A stretch of DNA of 20,996 nt from an uncultured Clostridia bacterium (GTDB lineage: Bacteria > Bacillota > Clostridia > Oscillospirales > CAG-272). Of this stretch, positions 1-8,295 are shown in pieces; within the stretch, counting starts at the first letter, position 1, and the number at the start of each line of letters is the position of its first letter. A program made the translations under genes and the position numbers. The notes below the pieces were generated by a model. The model had not been told where the DNA came from. It searched no databases and saw nothing but the letters and a program-made list of their open reading frames with translations. The stretch is taken from positions 1-20,996 of the forward strand of contig CAMPBZ010000005.1 in assembly GCA_946641795.1 (NCBI GenBank), in the 5' to 3' direction.

Positions 1-53
1 CGTGCGGCCTCTACCACCCCAAGGTAGCGCGCTACCAACTGCGCCACACCCAG
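1..53 (-). tRNA. tRNA-Pro (anticodon GGG), 3' part cut by window edge
   Basis: Read on the minus strand from position 53, the sequence folds as the 5' two thirds of a tRNA: a 7-base acceptor strand, a TG linker, a GCGC/GCGC D stem with an AGTTGGTA loop, and a 5-bp anticodon stem CTACC/GGTAG enclosing the 7-base loop TTGGGGT. The anticodon at positions 34-36 of the tRNA is GGG, which reads the proline codon CCC. The variable loop and the start of the T stem follow before the window ends, so roughly 24 bases including the 3' end are missing. A consensus promoter sits about 60 bases upstream (118-146). The T arm cannot be checked here. Confidence 0.9.
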
Positions 54-117
54 ATGCAGGTCGGTTTTCCTTCGGATTTTCGCTTGAAAAAGTCCTCCGT
101 TTTCCGAACGCTTTGAT

Positions 118-146
118 ATTATAGCACATTCTTTTCGCCTTGTCAA
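118..146 (-). promoter_or_regulatory. Consensus sigma-A promoter for the tRNA-Pro
   Basis: On the minus strand a perfect TTGACA (141-146) is followed by a 17-base spacer and a perfect TATAAT (118-123). Transcription would start near position 111 and run into the tRNA at 53, giving a short 5' leader to be trimmed. No protein gene lies between, so this is a stable-RNA promoter. Confidence 0.88.
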
Positions 147-267
147 GCCTTCCGCACAAGTTTTTTCGTTCCGTTCGGTATTTCTTTTTTTCAATAGGTT
201 TTGCGATTTCTGCCTGATCTCCCGCCTCTCGCTCGGTTTTCAAAGATATTTATTTGCACAATTCCGC

Positions 268-296
268 TTGCTTTTTTATAAAAGATGTGATACAAT
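268..296 (+). promoter_or_regulatory. Probable promoter of the rha operon
   Basis: TTGCTT (268-273), a 17-base spacer and TACAAT (291-296) form a good but non-consensus sigma-A promoter. The expected start site near 303 gives a leader of about 100 bases before rhaB. The weaker -35 would suit an activated or repressed sugar promoter; I see no clear catabolite (cre) site nearby. The stretch from 147 to 267 holds no gene and no other recognisable signal. Confidence 0.6.
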
Positions 297-302
297 ATCA
301 AT

Positions 303-404
303 TAGTAATGCGCGCGAGCCTGCGTTCGGGCGCGCGAGTAAGGCGCCGGCGGCGGGGTCCTGCAACGGATCACCGCCACGCCATATTTTTGCGGAGGAAC
401 AGCT
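303..404 (+). promoter_or_regulatory. Structured 5' leader of the rha operon (direct repeat plus hairpin)
   Basis: This untranslated leader contains the 9-base sequence GCGCGCGAG twice, at 310-318 and 330-338, exactly 20 bases apart. It is followed by a strong hairpin at 351-377: GGCGG and GGTCC pair with GGATC and CCGCC around a TGCAAC loop, with one bulged A. A short T-rich stretch (384-390) follows, so the hairpin could act as a weak attenuator. The ribosome binding site of rhaB is GGAGG at 393-397. No known riboswitch or T-box motif was recognised. The structures are seen directly; a regulatory role is inference. Confidence 0.4.
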
Positions 405-1682
405 ATGCCGAATTATTATCTTGCAATCGACATCGGCGCGTCGTCCGGGCGGCATATCGTCGGCTGGAAAGAGAACGGGACGCTCAAAACCGAGGAGGTT
501 TACCGTTTTCCCAACGGCGTGGTCGAGCGCGAGGGGTACCTGACCTGGCCGATTGAGGCAATCGTCTCCCATGTCAAAACCGGCATTGCAAAGGCGAAAG
601 AACGCTTTGGCAAAATCCAGTCGCTTGCCATTGATACTTGGGGGTGCGATTACGTCCTCCTGCGCGGCGACCGAGAAGTTTCACCCTGTTTTGCCTACCG
701 CGATGGCCGCACCGAGGAGGTGATCGGTCTGGTTCACGAAAAAATCTCCTTTACCCGCCTGTACCGGCACACGGGCATTCAGTTCCAGCCCTTTAACACC
801 ATCTATCAGCTGTATGCCGACAAGCTTGCCGGCCGGCTGGAAGGGGTTACCGACTTTTTGATGATCCCGGAATACCTCCTGTTCAAGCTCTGCGGCGTCA
901 AGTCGCACGAGTACACCAACGCCACCACCGGCGGGATGGTGAACGCCGAAAGCCGGGAATACGACCCTGCAATCTTCTCGGCGCTGGATCTGCCGGCGCA
1001 CCTGTTCCACCCCTTGCAAAAACCGGGCGAGGTGATTGGCGAATACGAGGGGATCCGCGTTGTCCTTTGCGCCACGCACGATACCGCCAGCGCCGTGGAA
1101 GGGATCCCGATGGAGGAAGACGCACCCTATATCTCCTCGGGCACCTGGTCGCTGCTCGGTGTTAAGAGTGAGAAACCGATCACGGATGCGGCGTCCGAGC
1201 TTGCCAACTGGTCCAACGAGGGTGGCGTGGGCTACATCCGCTACCAAAAAAACATTATGGGAATGTGGCTTCCCAACCGCCTGCGCGAGGAACTTTGCCC
1301 CGAAAGCTCCTGGGATGAGATTGCAGCGCTGGCCGAGCAGAGCCGGTTTGAGGAAACGGTGGACGCAAACGCAAGCGCCTTCCTCGCTCCGCAAAGTATG
1401 AAAGCCGCGTTTGACCGGGCGCTTTCGCTCCGGCCGCAAACGGCAGGCGATTATTTCCGCTGTGCCTACCGCTCGCTGGCGCTTTCCTACCGGAACGCCG
1501 TGCAGGAGTTGCAGCACAACACCGGAAAGCATTACGACAAAATTTATATCGTCGGCGGCGGCGCGAAAAATCCCTTTTTGAACCGCCTGACCGAAGAAAC
1601 GACCGGCAAAACCGTGGTCGCGCTCCCACTGGAAGCAACGGCCATCGGAAATTTGAAAATTCAAATGGAGGCAACCCAATGA
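405..1682 (+). CDS. rhaB: Rhamnulokinase RhaB (short C-terminus)
   Basis: A 425-residue FGGY-family sugar kinase that phosphorylates L-rhamnulose to L-rhamnulose 1-phosphate with ATP in the cytoplasm. The N-terminus AIDIGASSGRH is the family's phosphate-binding strand-turn; DTWGCDYVLL, an ATHDTASAV block and SSGTWSLLG are RhaB hallmarks, and the C-terminal ATPase half carries IVGGGAKNPFLNRL and LEATAIGN. The start is supported by GGAGG seven bases upstream. The protein stops only about ten residues after the AIGN motif, whereas family members usually continue for some 35-60 residues, so the last helices appear to be missing. Its stop overlaps the rhaA start by four bases. The catalytic core looks intact; whether the short form is active is unknown. 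Confidence 0.93.
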   Translation: MPNYYLAIDIGASSGRHIVGWKENGTLKTEEVYRFPNGVVEREGYLTWPIEAIVSHVKTGIAKAKERFGKIQSLAIDTWGCDYVLLRGDREVSPCFAYRDGRTEEVIGLVHEKISFTRLYRHTGIQFQPFNTIYQLYADKLAGRLEGVTDFLMIPEYLLFKLCGVKSHEYTNATTGGMVNAESREYDPAIFSALDLPAHLFHPLQKPGEVIGEYEGIRVVLCATHDTASAVEGIPMEEDAPYISSGTWSLLGVKSEKPITDAASELANWSNEGGVGYIRYQKNIMGMWLPNRLREELCPESSWDEIAALAEQSRFEETVDANASAFLAPQSMKAAFDRALSLRPQTAGDYFRCAYRSLALSYRNAVQELQHNTGKHYDKIYIVGGGAKNPFLNRLTEETTGKTVVALPLEATAIGNLKIQMEATQ

Positions 1683-2935
1683 GCTATACGGAAGCAAAAA
1701 AGAAATACGCCGCCTACGGCATAGATGTGGAAGCGGCAATGGAAACGCTGAAAAACCTTCCCCTCTCTCTGCATTGCTGGCAGGGCGACGACGTCCGCGG
1801 CTTTGATACCGACCCCACCAAGCCCTTGACCGGCGGTATTCAGACCACCGGCAACTACCCCGGACGTGCAAGAACCCCCGAAGAACTGATGGCGGACCTG
1901 GACAAGGTGCTTTCGCTCATTCCGGGCAAACCCAAAATGAACCTGCACGCCTCCTATGCCATCTTTGAGGACGGCGAGTGGGCGGACCGCGACAAACTGG
2001 AACCCAAGCATTTCCAAAAGTGGGTGGACTTCTGCAAAGCGCGCGGCCTGGGGTGCGATTTTAACCCCACCTTCTTCTCGCATCCCAAATGCGACCCGTT
2101 AACGCTCTCCTCCCCCAACGCGGAAACGCGCAAATTCTGGATCGAGCACGGCAAGGCCTGCATCCGTATTTCCAACTATCTTGCCGAGGAGCTGGGCGAC
2201 GTTTGCGTGATGAACATCTGGACGGGCGACGGTTTCAAGGATATTCCTGCCGACCGCATGGGGCCGCGTATGCGCTATCGGGAAAGCATTGACGAGATCC
2301 TTTCCGAGCCATTCGATTTTTCCAAGGTCAAACCCTGCATTGAAAGCAAGGTGTTCGGCATCGGCGTTGAGGCCTACACCGTCGGGAGCGCCGAATTTGC
2401 GCTCTCCTATGCCGCCGCCAACTGCAAAAAGTGCATTCCGCTGATGGATAACGGGCATTATCACCCCACCGAGGTCGTTTCGGATAAAATTCCGGCGCTC
2501 CTGGCTTTCTTCCCGGAAATCGCCCTGCACGTCACCCGCCCCATTCGCTGGGATAGCGACCACGTGGTGCTCTTCGACGACGAAACGCGGGAGATTGCCA
2601 AAGAGATTATCCGCTGTGGCGGAGCCGAGGGCAGGGTGCATATCGCGCTTGACTATTTCGACGCGTCCATCAACCGCATTTCCGCCTGGGTGACCGGCTA
2701 CCGCAACCTGCAAAAAGCCCTGCTGTTCGCGCTCTTGCAACCGAACGAAAGCCTGAAACAATTGCAGGACGAGGGCAATTTCAGCAAGCTGATGGTTTTG
2801 CAGGAAGAGCTGAAAACGTTGCCCTTTGGTGAGATTTTTGACGAATACTGCCGCCGTTGCGGAAAACCTGCGGATGGCGAATGGTATGCCGAAATTGAAA
2901 GCTATGAAAAAACCGTTTTGGAGGCAAGAGGATGA
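1679..2935 (+). CDS. rhaA: L-rhamnose isomerase RhaA
   Basis: A 418-residue enzyme interconverting L-rhamnose and L-rhamnulose, the first step of the pathway, in the cytoplasm. The length matches the family (about 419). Recognisable blocks are LSLHCWQGDDVRGFD and GGIQTTGNYPGRAR near the N-terminus, MNLHASYA, and the TIM-barrel metal site: Glu231 in GVEAYTVGS, Asp257 in LMDNGHYHPTE, then the His and Asp residues of HVTRPIRWDSDHVV. These correspond to the metal-binding Glu, Asp and His residues of the E. coli enzyme by family knowledge. The start overlaps the rhaB stop (ATGA), with a ribosome binding site (ATGGAGG) inside the end of rhaB, which indicates translational coupling. Confidence 0.96.
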   Translation: MSYTEAKKKYAAYGIDVEAAMETLKNLPLSLHCWQGDDVRGFDTDPTKPLTGGIQTTGNYPGRARTPEELMADLDKVLSLIPGKPKMNLHASYAIFEDGEWADRDKLEPKHFQKWVDFCKARGLGCDFNPTFFSHPKCDPLTLSSPNAETRKFWIEHGKACIRISNYLAEELGDVCVMNIWTGDGFKDIPADRMGPRMRYRESIDEILSEPFDFSKVKPCIESKVFGIGVEAYTVGSAEFALSYAAANCKKCIPLMDNGHYHPTEVVSDKIPALLAFFPEIALHVTRPIRWDSDHVVLFDDETREIAKEIIRCGGAEGRVHIALDYFDASINRISAWVTGYRNLQKALLFALLQPNESLKQLQDEGNFSKLMVLQEELKTLPFGEIFDEYCRRCGKPADGEWYAEIESYEKTVLEARG

Positions 2936-3744
2936 AACCCATTTTGGAAATGAAAGAAATGGTGGAGCTGATCCGCACCATTACCAATATGTACAACCAC
3001 GGCTGGGACGAGCGCAACGGCGGCAACGTTTCGGTGCTGTTGGAGGAAAAAACGGTCAAAGAATATCTCGACCCCGCAAAAGTCCTGCGCGAAATTCCCA
3101 CCGGGTTTGAAGCCCCCGAACTGGAAGGCAAATATTTTTTGGTCACCGGAACGGGCAAATATTTCAAAAACGTGCAGTACGCGCCGGAGGAAAACCTGGG
3201 CATTGTGCGCCTGACGGACGGCGGCAAAACCGCCGAGCTGCTCTGGGGATATTCGGATGGCGGAAAGTTTACCAGCGAGTTCCCGGCGCACATGATGAGC
3301 CACGTTGCCCGGCTGAAAGTCGATCCGCAAAACCGCGTGGTCATGCACTGTCACCCGGCCAACCTGCTGGCAATGACCTATGTGCACGATCTTGACGAAA
3401 AGCAGTTCACCCGCACCCTTTGGCAGATGTGCACCGAGTGCATCGTCGTCTTCCCGGACGGCGTCAACGTTCTGCCTTGGATGCTCTGCGGCACCAACGA
3501 GATTGGCGAGGCGACGGCCGAAAAGATGAAGACCGCGCGCCTGGTTGTCTGGTCACAGCATGGCATTTACGGAGCGGGCAAAGACCTGGACGAAACCTTC
3601 GGGCTGATCGAAACCGCCGAAAAGGGAGCCGAGATCTATATGAAAATCGCACACCTGCCGCGCGTGAACACCATTACCGACGAGCAAATGCACCTGTTGG
3701 AAAAGCGCTTCGGCGTCAAAGCAAGGGCAGGGTACCTCAACTGA
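2932..3744 (+). CDS. rhaD: Rhamnulose-1-phosphate aldolase RhaD
   Basis: A 270-residue class II (zinc) aldolase that cleaves L-rhamnulose 1-phosphate to dihydroxyacetone phosphate and L-lactaldehyde. The N-terminal WDERNGGNVSV block binds the phosphate in this family. SEFPAHMMSH carries the catalytic Glu, and the zinc ligands are His139 and His141 in MHCHPANLL plus His210 in SQHGIYGAG. The length is close to the E. coli protein (274). The start overlaps the rhaA stop by four bases (ATGA), with AGAGG upstream. It completes the kinase-isomerase-aldolase set; no rhamnose transporter, mutarotase, lactaldehyde reductase or regulator is visible in the window. Confidence 0.96.
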   Translation: MKPILEMKEMVELIRTITNMYNHGWDERNGGNVSVLLEEKTVKEYLDPAKVLREIPTGFEAPELEGKYFLVTGTGKYFKNVQYAPEENLGIVRLTDGGKTAELLWGYSDGGKFTSEFPAHMMSHVARLKVDPQNRVVMHCHPANLLAMTYVHDLDEKQFTRTLWQMCTECIVVFPDGVNVLPWMLCGTNEIGEATAEKMKTARLVVWSQHGIYGAGKDLDETFGLIETAEKGAEIYMKIAHLPRVNTITDEQMHLLEKRFGVKARAGYLN

Positions 3745-3803
3745 CGCGCACCGGAAAAGCCAATGCCCAGTAAATAAACAAAGAAGACGACAAGGAGAAC
3801 ACT

Positions 3804-5024
3804 ATGCCGGAGGAAAAACGATTTGCAAAAGCGACCTGGCAGATTATGGAGCAGCTTTTGAATGTGGATAACCTGGAAGACGCTCTTTCGGGGAGCTTGG
3901 AGATCATTGTCAATACCCTGAACAGCGCGGCGGGCGCCATTTGGTTTTTGGATACGAAAACCGACCGGCTTTCCCCCCTGTTTCACATCGGACCCGCGGA
4001 CATTTCCAACATCACCGTGGAAAACGGCTTGGGCATTGAGGGGATCGTTACCAAAACCGGAAAATCCATGATCATTGCCGACGCGCTGAACGATCCGCGC
4101 TTTGACGGCTCCGTATTTGACGACAACGGGCTGACCACAAAAACAATGATCTGCGTTCCGCTCAACAACCTGCACGACGTGATCGGTTGTGTGCAGATCG
4201 TGAATAAGAAAGACCACACCCTTTACGACGAAGAGGAACTTCAACTTTGCGAGCGGATGGCCTCGCTTGCCGCCATTACCATTGAGGAAAAGGGACTTTT
4301 GGTGGACCTGGGCGAGAAGAAAGAGGTTCTTGCCGTCCTGAAAGACGTGATTAAAGAGTTCCCTTCGGGCGAGGGCGTTTCGCGCGTGCTCAAAGGGATC
4401 AATCTGGAAGTTTACAAAAACGAGTTCGTTGTGGTGCTGGGCGAATCCGGCTGCGGCAAATCCACAATGATGAACATCATCGGCGGTATGGATTTCCTTA
4501 CGGAGGGGTCGCTTTTGATTGAGGGAAAGGATTTTTCCCACCCTTCGGATGCCGAGCTGACCGCTTTTCGCCGGAAATACGTGGGCTTTATCTTCCAATC
4601 CTACAATTTAATGCCCAATCTGACCGCGCTGGAAAACGTACAATTCATTGCCGAGCTGGTGGAAAACGCTATGCCCGCCGAGGAGGCGCTGGATAAAGTG
4701 GGGCTCAAACCTCGCGCCAACAACTATCCCGGCCAAATGTCGGGCGGTCAGCAGCAGCGCGTTTCCATTGCCCGCGCCATTGTCAAAAATCCCAAGCTCA
4801 TCCTTGCCGACGAACCTACCGCGGCGCTGGACTACGCCACCAGCATTGAGGTTTTGAAGGTGATTGAGGAGATCGTGCGCAACAACGGCACCACGGTCAT
4901 GATGGTAACGCACAACCCCGAAATTGCCAAAATGGCCGACCGCGTTGTGAAGGTCCGCAACGGCAAAATCGCCAGCATCAAGAAGAATATGCACCCCGTG
5001 CACGCCGAAGAGCTGGTTTGGTGA
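3804..5024 (+). CDS. GAF domain fused to an ABC transporter ATPase (LolD/MacB class)
   Basis: A 406-residue cytoplasmic protein with two parts. Residues about 10-170 read as a GAF domain (GAIWFLDTKTDRL, IVTKTGKSMIIADALNDPRF, and MICVPLNN followed by GCVQIVNKK are typical of the fold). Residues about 185-400 are a complete ABC ATPase: Walker A GESGCGKS near 213-220, Q-loop FIFQSYNLMPN, signature MSGGQQQRVSIARA near 312, Walker B LILADEP near 335, D-loop AALD and H-loop THNPE near 369. The ATPase is closest in style to MacB/LolD/FtsE-type proteins that drive FtsX permeases, and such a permease follows six bases later. A sensory GAF in front of the ATPase is unusual: it would let a small ligand or partner gate transport (inference). 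The start has AAGGAG seven bases upstream. Confidence 0.9.
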   Translation: MPEEKRFAKATWQIMEQLLNVDNLEDALSGSLEIIVNTLNSAAGAIWFLDTKTDRLSPLFHIGPADISNITVENGLGIEGIVTKTGKSMIIADALNDPRFDGSVFDDNGLTTKTMICVPLNNLHDVIGCVQIVNKKDHTLYDEEELQLCERMASLAAITIEEKGLLVDLGEKKEVLAVLKDVIKEFPSGEGVSRVLKGINLEVYKNEFVVVLGESGCGKSTMMNIIGGMDFLTEGSLLIEGKDFSHPSDAELTAFRRKYVGFIFQSYNLMPNLTALENVQFIAELVENAMPAEEALDKVGLKPRANNYPGQMSGGQQQRVSIARAIVKNPKLILADEPTAALDYATSIEVLKVIEEIVRNNGTTVMMVTHNPEIAKMADRVVKVRNGKIASIKKNMHPVHAEELVW

Positions 5025-5030
5025 TCCGCT

Positions 5031-7937
5031 ATGAAAAAAACGCAACGAAAAGACCTGCTGCGGAATATCCGCAAGCAATGGGTTTCCTTTTTGTCCATCG
5101 TCGTCATCGCACTGATGGGGGTTACCACCTTTCTCGGCATTGATTATGCCGCTGCCGCAATGCGCCGGAACGGGTCGGATATGTATAACCGCCTGAATTT
5201 CCGGGATATCGAAGTTCTTTCCACGCGATTGCTCACCGAAAACGATTTGAACGATTTGCGAAACACCGAGGGCGTTTCCGACCTGGAAGGGGTAAGGCAA
5301 ACGAAGGCAATCCTGGCGGTGGATGAAAAAAATACCCCCGCTAACTTCGTTTCATTGACCCGGCGGATCAGCCGGGCGGAAATCATTTCCGGCCGATTGC
5401 CCGAAACCACGGACGAGTGCGTTGTGGAAGCGGCGGTTGCCAACAAAATGCAACTTCGCGTCGGCGATCGGATCGCCGCACTGGATTCCGATGGAAATAA
5501 AGCAAAATATCTTGCGAAAAGTGATTTTTCCATTACGGGCATTGTACAACATCCCGATCACCTCAACAATATTGCGGAAGAGGCGTCCTACGTGATCGTC
5601 CTTCCGGAGGCATTTGACGGCGATGAGCTGGACGGTTGCTTTATGAAAGCCGTAATTACAATTGAAAAGCCCGAAAATATCAACCGTTTTTCAAAGGAGT
5701 ATGAAAAATCGGTCGCGGCGGTGATGGATCGCGTTGAAGAGCTTTCGCTTGTTGACGCGGCAAGGCGCGATTCGGAAATCATTGCCGCCGCCCAACAACA
5801 AATCCTGGCAGGCAAGGAAGAACTGGAAGCCGGATTCGACCAATTGGAAACCGCCAAGGCAACCGTGCGCGACAAACTGCGCAACCTGGTGGAAACCGTT
5901 TTTAAACAGGACAGTGAAAAAAAGCTGTTTCATTGGGCGGTCGAGCGCAAGGCGGACGTGGACGATCCGCACGAAACGGCAAGGTATCTTTGGATCACCG
6001 ATAACCTTCGCATTGATCTTTCCCGTTCGCCGGCGGATGTTTTCCGCGCGATCGTTGCTTCCGAAAGTCTTTCGGAACGGTTGTTGGTTGCCGTTTATGA
6101 ATACACGCAAAATGCCGACGCTCCCCAAAACGCCGACGGAAGCTACGATATGGAGGCCGTTCGGGAAACGCTCGTCAGCGAGGCCGTTGCGTATGCGGCC
6201 GATTATCAAGCGCTTTCCAACGGGTGTCTGGCTTGGGACGAAGGCCACGACCAATACGTTGCCGGGTTGGAACTCTACCGCCAACAAACGGCAACTTTGC
6301 AACCGTGCCGCTGGCTTACCTTTAATGCAAAGGGGAACGCAAGCTTTGCCCAGCTGGTGGTTGGAAGCGGCAACTTCTCCAATTTGAGAATGACGTTTTC
6401 TCTTCTGTTTATTCTGGTAGGCGCGCTGGTCATTTTTGCCACGGTCGGTAAAATGGTGGATGAGCAGCGATCCCTTGTGGGAACAACCAAAGCGCTCGGC
6501 TTTTTCACCCGCGAAATATTTGCAAAGTATCTTTCTTTCGGCGTTCTGGCAACGTTGCTTGGAACGATACTTGGCATTCTGGTTGCTCGGTTTGCCATTT
6601 CGCCGTTTTTATTAAATGGATTCGGAAAATACTACGAATTTGACATTACCAAGCCCGGTATCGTGGTTCACACAACCGTTATCGTGATCCTTGCGGGAAT
6701 TCTTCTTGCAACCGCGGCGGTATGGTTTGCCTGCAATCGGCTGCTGCACGAACCCGCGGTGCGCCTGATGCAACCAAAAGCGCCCGGCGTGAAAAAAAGC
6801 TCCGCAAAGGGCGGAAAGCGCGTGCTTTCCCTGTATTCCCGCCTGATCCTTTTGAATATCCGCACCGATCTCAAACGTGTCATCGTTACCATCGTGAGCG
6901 TTGCGGGTTGTTGCGCGCTGGTGGTAATCGGGTTAACCCTCCGAAGCTCCGTCAACGGTTCGGTGGAAAAACAATACGGCGAGATCGTCAACTACGATTT
7001 TCGCGTGCAGTATGATCCGGGCATCGCAAAGGATGAAGGAAAAGAATTCAGCGATCTGTTGGATGCCGAAAAGGCCGAATATACAAAGGTTCTTTCCACA
7101 TCCGCAACCTATTATTTCAATGAGCTGCAACTCGCCGAGGTCTATTGCGGCGATCTGCGGGAAATTCATGAATTTTATCACCTGTACGATTGGAAAACGG
7201 GCAACCCCATTTCTCCAACCGACCGGGGCGTTCTGATCCAACGCAGGATCGCCGAAATATACGGGTTGGATATCGGCCAGGAATTTGAGCTTTCTATCGG
7301 CGGCACCAAAACGGCAACCGTTCGCGTTGCGGGCATTTTTGAAAACTATCTCGGCCGTACGCTGATGATGAGCGGCGAATATTACGAACGGGTTTACAAC
7401 GAGCCCATGCAGCCAAACGCCTTTCTCGTTCGTACCGGCGGCGCAAACGCCGATACGCTGAACAGCGGCTTGCGCGCGTTGGAGGGCTTTGAATCCATTA
7501 CCAATTCCGATTCTAACCGTTCCATTGTTGAAACCTCTACATCCATGCTCAACGTTGTTGTGTTGCTGTTCGTTTTCATTGCAGGCGTAATGGCAGGGGT
7601 GGTTCAGCTCAACCTGACCAATATGTACGTTCTGCAAAAGAAGCGGGAAATGACCATTATGCGCATCAACGGGTTCACCGTAAAAGAGGTGATCGGGTAT
7701 ATTCTGCGTGAAACGGTACTGACCACCGTTTTGGGAATTCTGCTTGGTATTGCCGCGGGCGCCGGTGTTGCATACAGCATTACACGCACGTTGGAGCAAT
7801 CCTTCTTGCAACTAAAACGCAGTCCTTCTTTCGTTGCCTGGGCGATTGCGGCGGTAATTACCGTTGCGTTTACCGTTATTGTGAACGCCATTGCTTTGCG
7901 GAACGTGAAAAATTTGCGCCTGACCGATGTTGCCTGA
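5031..7937 (+). CDS. Large FtsX/MacB-type ABC transporter permease
   Basis: A 968-residue membrane protein. One helix near residues 17-40 anchors the N-terminus. Residues about 45-445 form a large external region that includes a helical, Glu/Lys/Gln-rich stretch (about 220-295) likely to be coiled coil. A first FtsX domain has helices near 455-476, 500-525 and 542-570; another helix near 617-640 starts the second half, followed by an external domain (about 645-835) and a second FtsX domain with helices near 838-867, 888-917 and 933-956. This is the duplicated FtsX layout of MacB-like Gram-positive permeases, which usually move peptides, lipids or antibiotics or transmit mechanical signals; the substrate cannot be told. 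It starts six bases after the GAF-ABC stop with a weak ribosome binding site, suggesting coupling. Confidence 0.9.
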   Translation: MKKTQRKDLLRNIRKQWVSFLSIVVIALMGVTTFLGIDYAAAAMRRNGSDMYNRLNFRDIEVLSTRLLTENDLNDLRNTEGVSDLEGVRQTKAILAVDEKNTPANFVSLTRRISRAEIISGRLPETTDECVVEAAVANKMQLRVGDRIAALDSDGNKAKYLAKSDFSITGIVQHPDHLNNIAEEASYVIVLPEAFDGDELDGCFMKAVITIEKPENINRFSKEYEKSVAAVMDRVEELSLVDAARRDSEIIAAAQQQILAGKEELEAGFDQLETAKATVRDKLRNLVETVFKQDSEKKLFHWAVERKADVDDPHETARYLWITDNLRIDLSRSPADVFRAIVASESLSERLLVAVYEYTQNADAPQNADGSYDMEAVRETLVSEAVAYAADYQALSNGCLAWDEGHDQYVAGLELYRQQTATLQPCRWLTFNAKGNASFAQLVVGSGNFSNLRMTFSLLFILVGALVIFATVGKMVDEQRSLVGTTKALGFFTREIFAKYLSFGVLATLLGTILGILVARFAISPFLLNGFGKYYEFDITKPGIVVHTTVIVILAGILLATAAVWFACNRLLHEPAVRLMQPKAPGVKKSSAKGGKRVLSLYSRLILLNIRTDLKRVIVTIVSVAGCCALVVIGLTLRSSVNGSVEKQYGEIVNYDFRVQYDPGIAKDEGKEFSDLLDAEKAEYTKVLSTSATYYFNELQLAEVYCGDLREIHEFYHLYDWKTGNPISPTDRGVLIQRRIAEIYGLDIGQEFELSIGGTKTATVRVAGIFENYLGRTLMMSGEYYERVYNEPMQPNAFLVRTGGANADTLNSGLRALEGFESITNSDSNRSIVETSTSMLNVVVLLFVFIAGVMAGVVQLNLTNMYVLQKKREMTIMRINGFTVKEVIGYILRETVLTTVLGILLGIAAGAGVAYSITRTLEQSFLQLKRSPSFVAWAIAAVITVAFTVIVNAIALRNVKNLRLTDVA

Positions 7938-7959
7938 AAATCAATTTGATTTGTATATA
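7930..7959 (+). promoter_or_regulatory. Possible weak internal promoter ahead of the STAS gene
   Basis: TTGCCT (7930-7935), an 18-base spacer and TATATA (7954-7959) lie over the end of the permease gene. If used, transcription would start near 7966, only about 15 bases ahead of the STAS start and inside its ribosome binding site, which argues against it. The 43-base gap otherwise holds only the AAGGAG ribosome binding site. Confidence 0.2.
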
Positions 7960-7980
7960 AACAAAAAGGAGAATATCACT

Positions 7981-8280
7981 ATGCTGAACATTAACAAAAC
8001 CATTGAAAACGGAACCGCAACCATTTTTCCCGAAGGGCGGCTGGATACCGTTACCGCACCGGAATTGGAAAAAGCCATGCAGGAAATTCTGCCGGGCTTG
8101 ACCACCCTGGTGCTGGATTTGGAAAAGCTGGATTACATTTCTTCCGCGGGGCTTCGCGTACTGCTCTCGGCGCAAAAAGCAATGAACGCGCAGGGCAGTA
8201 TGAAAGTTTGCCACGTCAACGAAACGGTTATGGAAATTTTTGACGTGACCGGCTTTTCGGATATTCTGACCATCGAGTAA
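7981..8280 (+). CDS. STAS-domain anti-sigma factor antagonist-like protein
   Basis: A 99-residue single STAS domain of the SpoIIAA/RsbV type. The motif LDYISSAGLRVLL carries the conserved Ser (probably Ser55) that an anti-sigma kinase phosphorylates in characterised partner-switch systems; the N-terminal GRLDTVTAPELE strand-helix is also typical. I chose the ATG at 7981 because AAGGAG lies 9-10 bases upstream and the protein then has normal family length; an in-frame upstream ATG at 7927 would overlap the permease end and has no ribosome binding site. Its direct neighbour is a PP2C phosphatase, the expected activator of such proteins. No anti-sigma kinase (RsbW/SpoIIAB type) or sigma factor is in the window. 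Confidence 0.92.
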   Translation: MLNINKTIENGTATIFPEGRLDTVTAPELEKAMQEILPGLTTLVLDLEKLDYISSAGLRVLLSAQKAMNAQGSMKVCHVNETVMEIFDVTGFSDILTIE

Positions 8281-8295
8281 AAATCGGGTGAAAAA

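Noticed and set aside
1..404. Integrated element at the tRNA gene
   Set aside because: No integrase, direct repeat of the tRNA end or phage-like gene is visible, and the tRNA 3' end lies outside the window.
681..1871. A 396-residue minus-strand open frame across rhaB and rhaA
   Set aside because: It is antisense to two certain rhamnose genes and its product has no recognisable features.
3636..4598. A 320-residue minus-strand open frame across rhaD and the GAF-ABC gene
   Set aside because: It is a mirror frame of two confident genes with no start signal.
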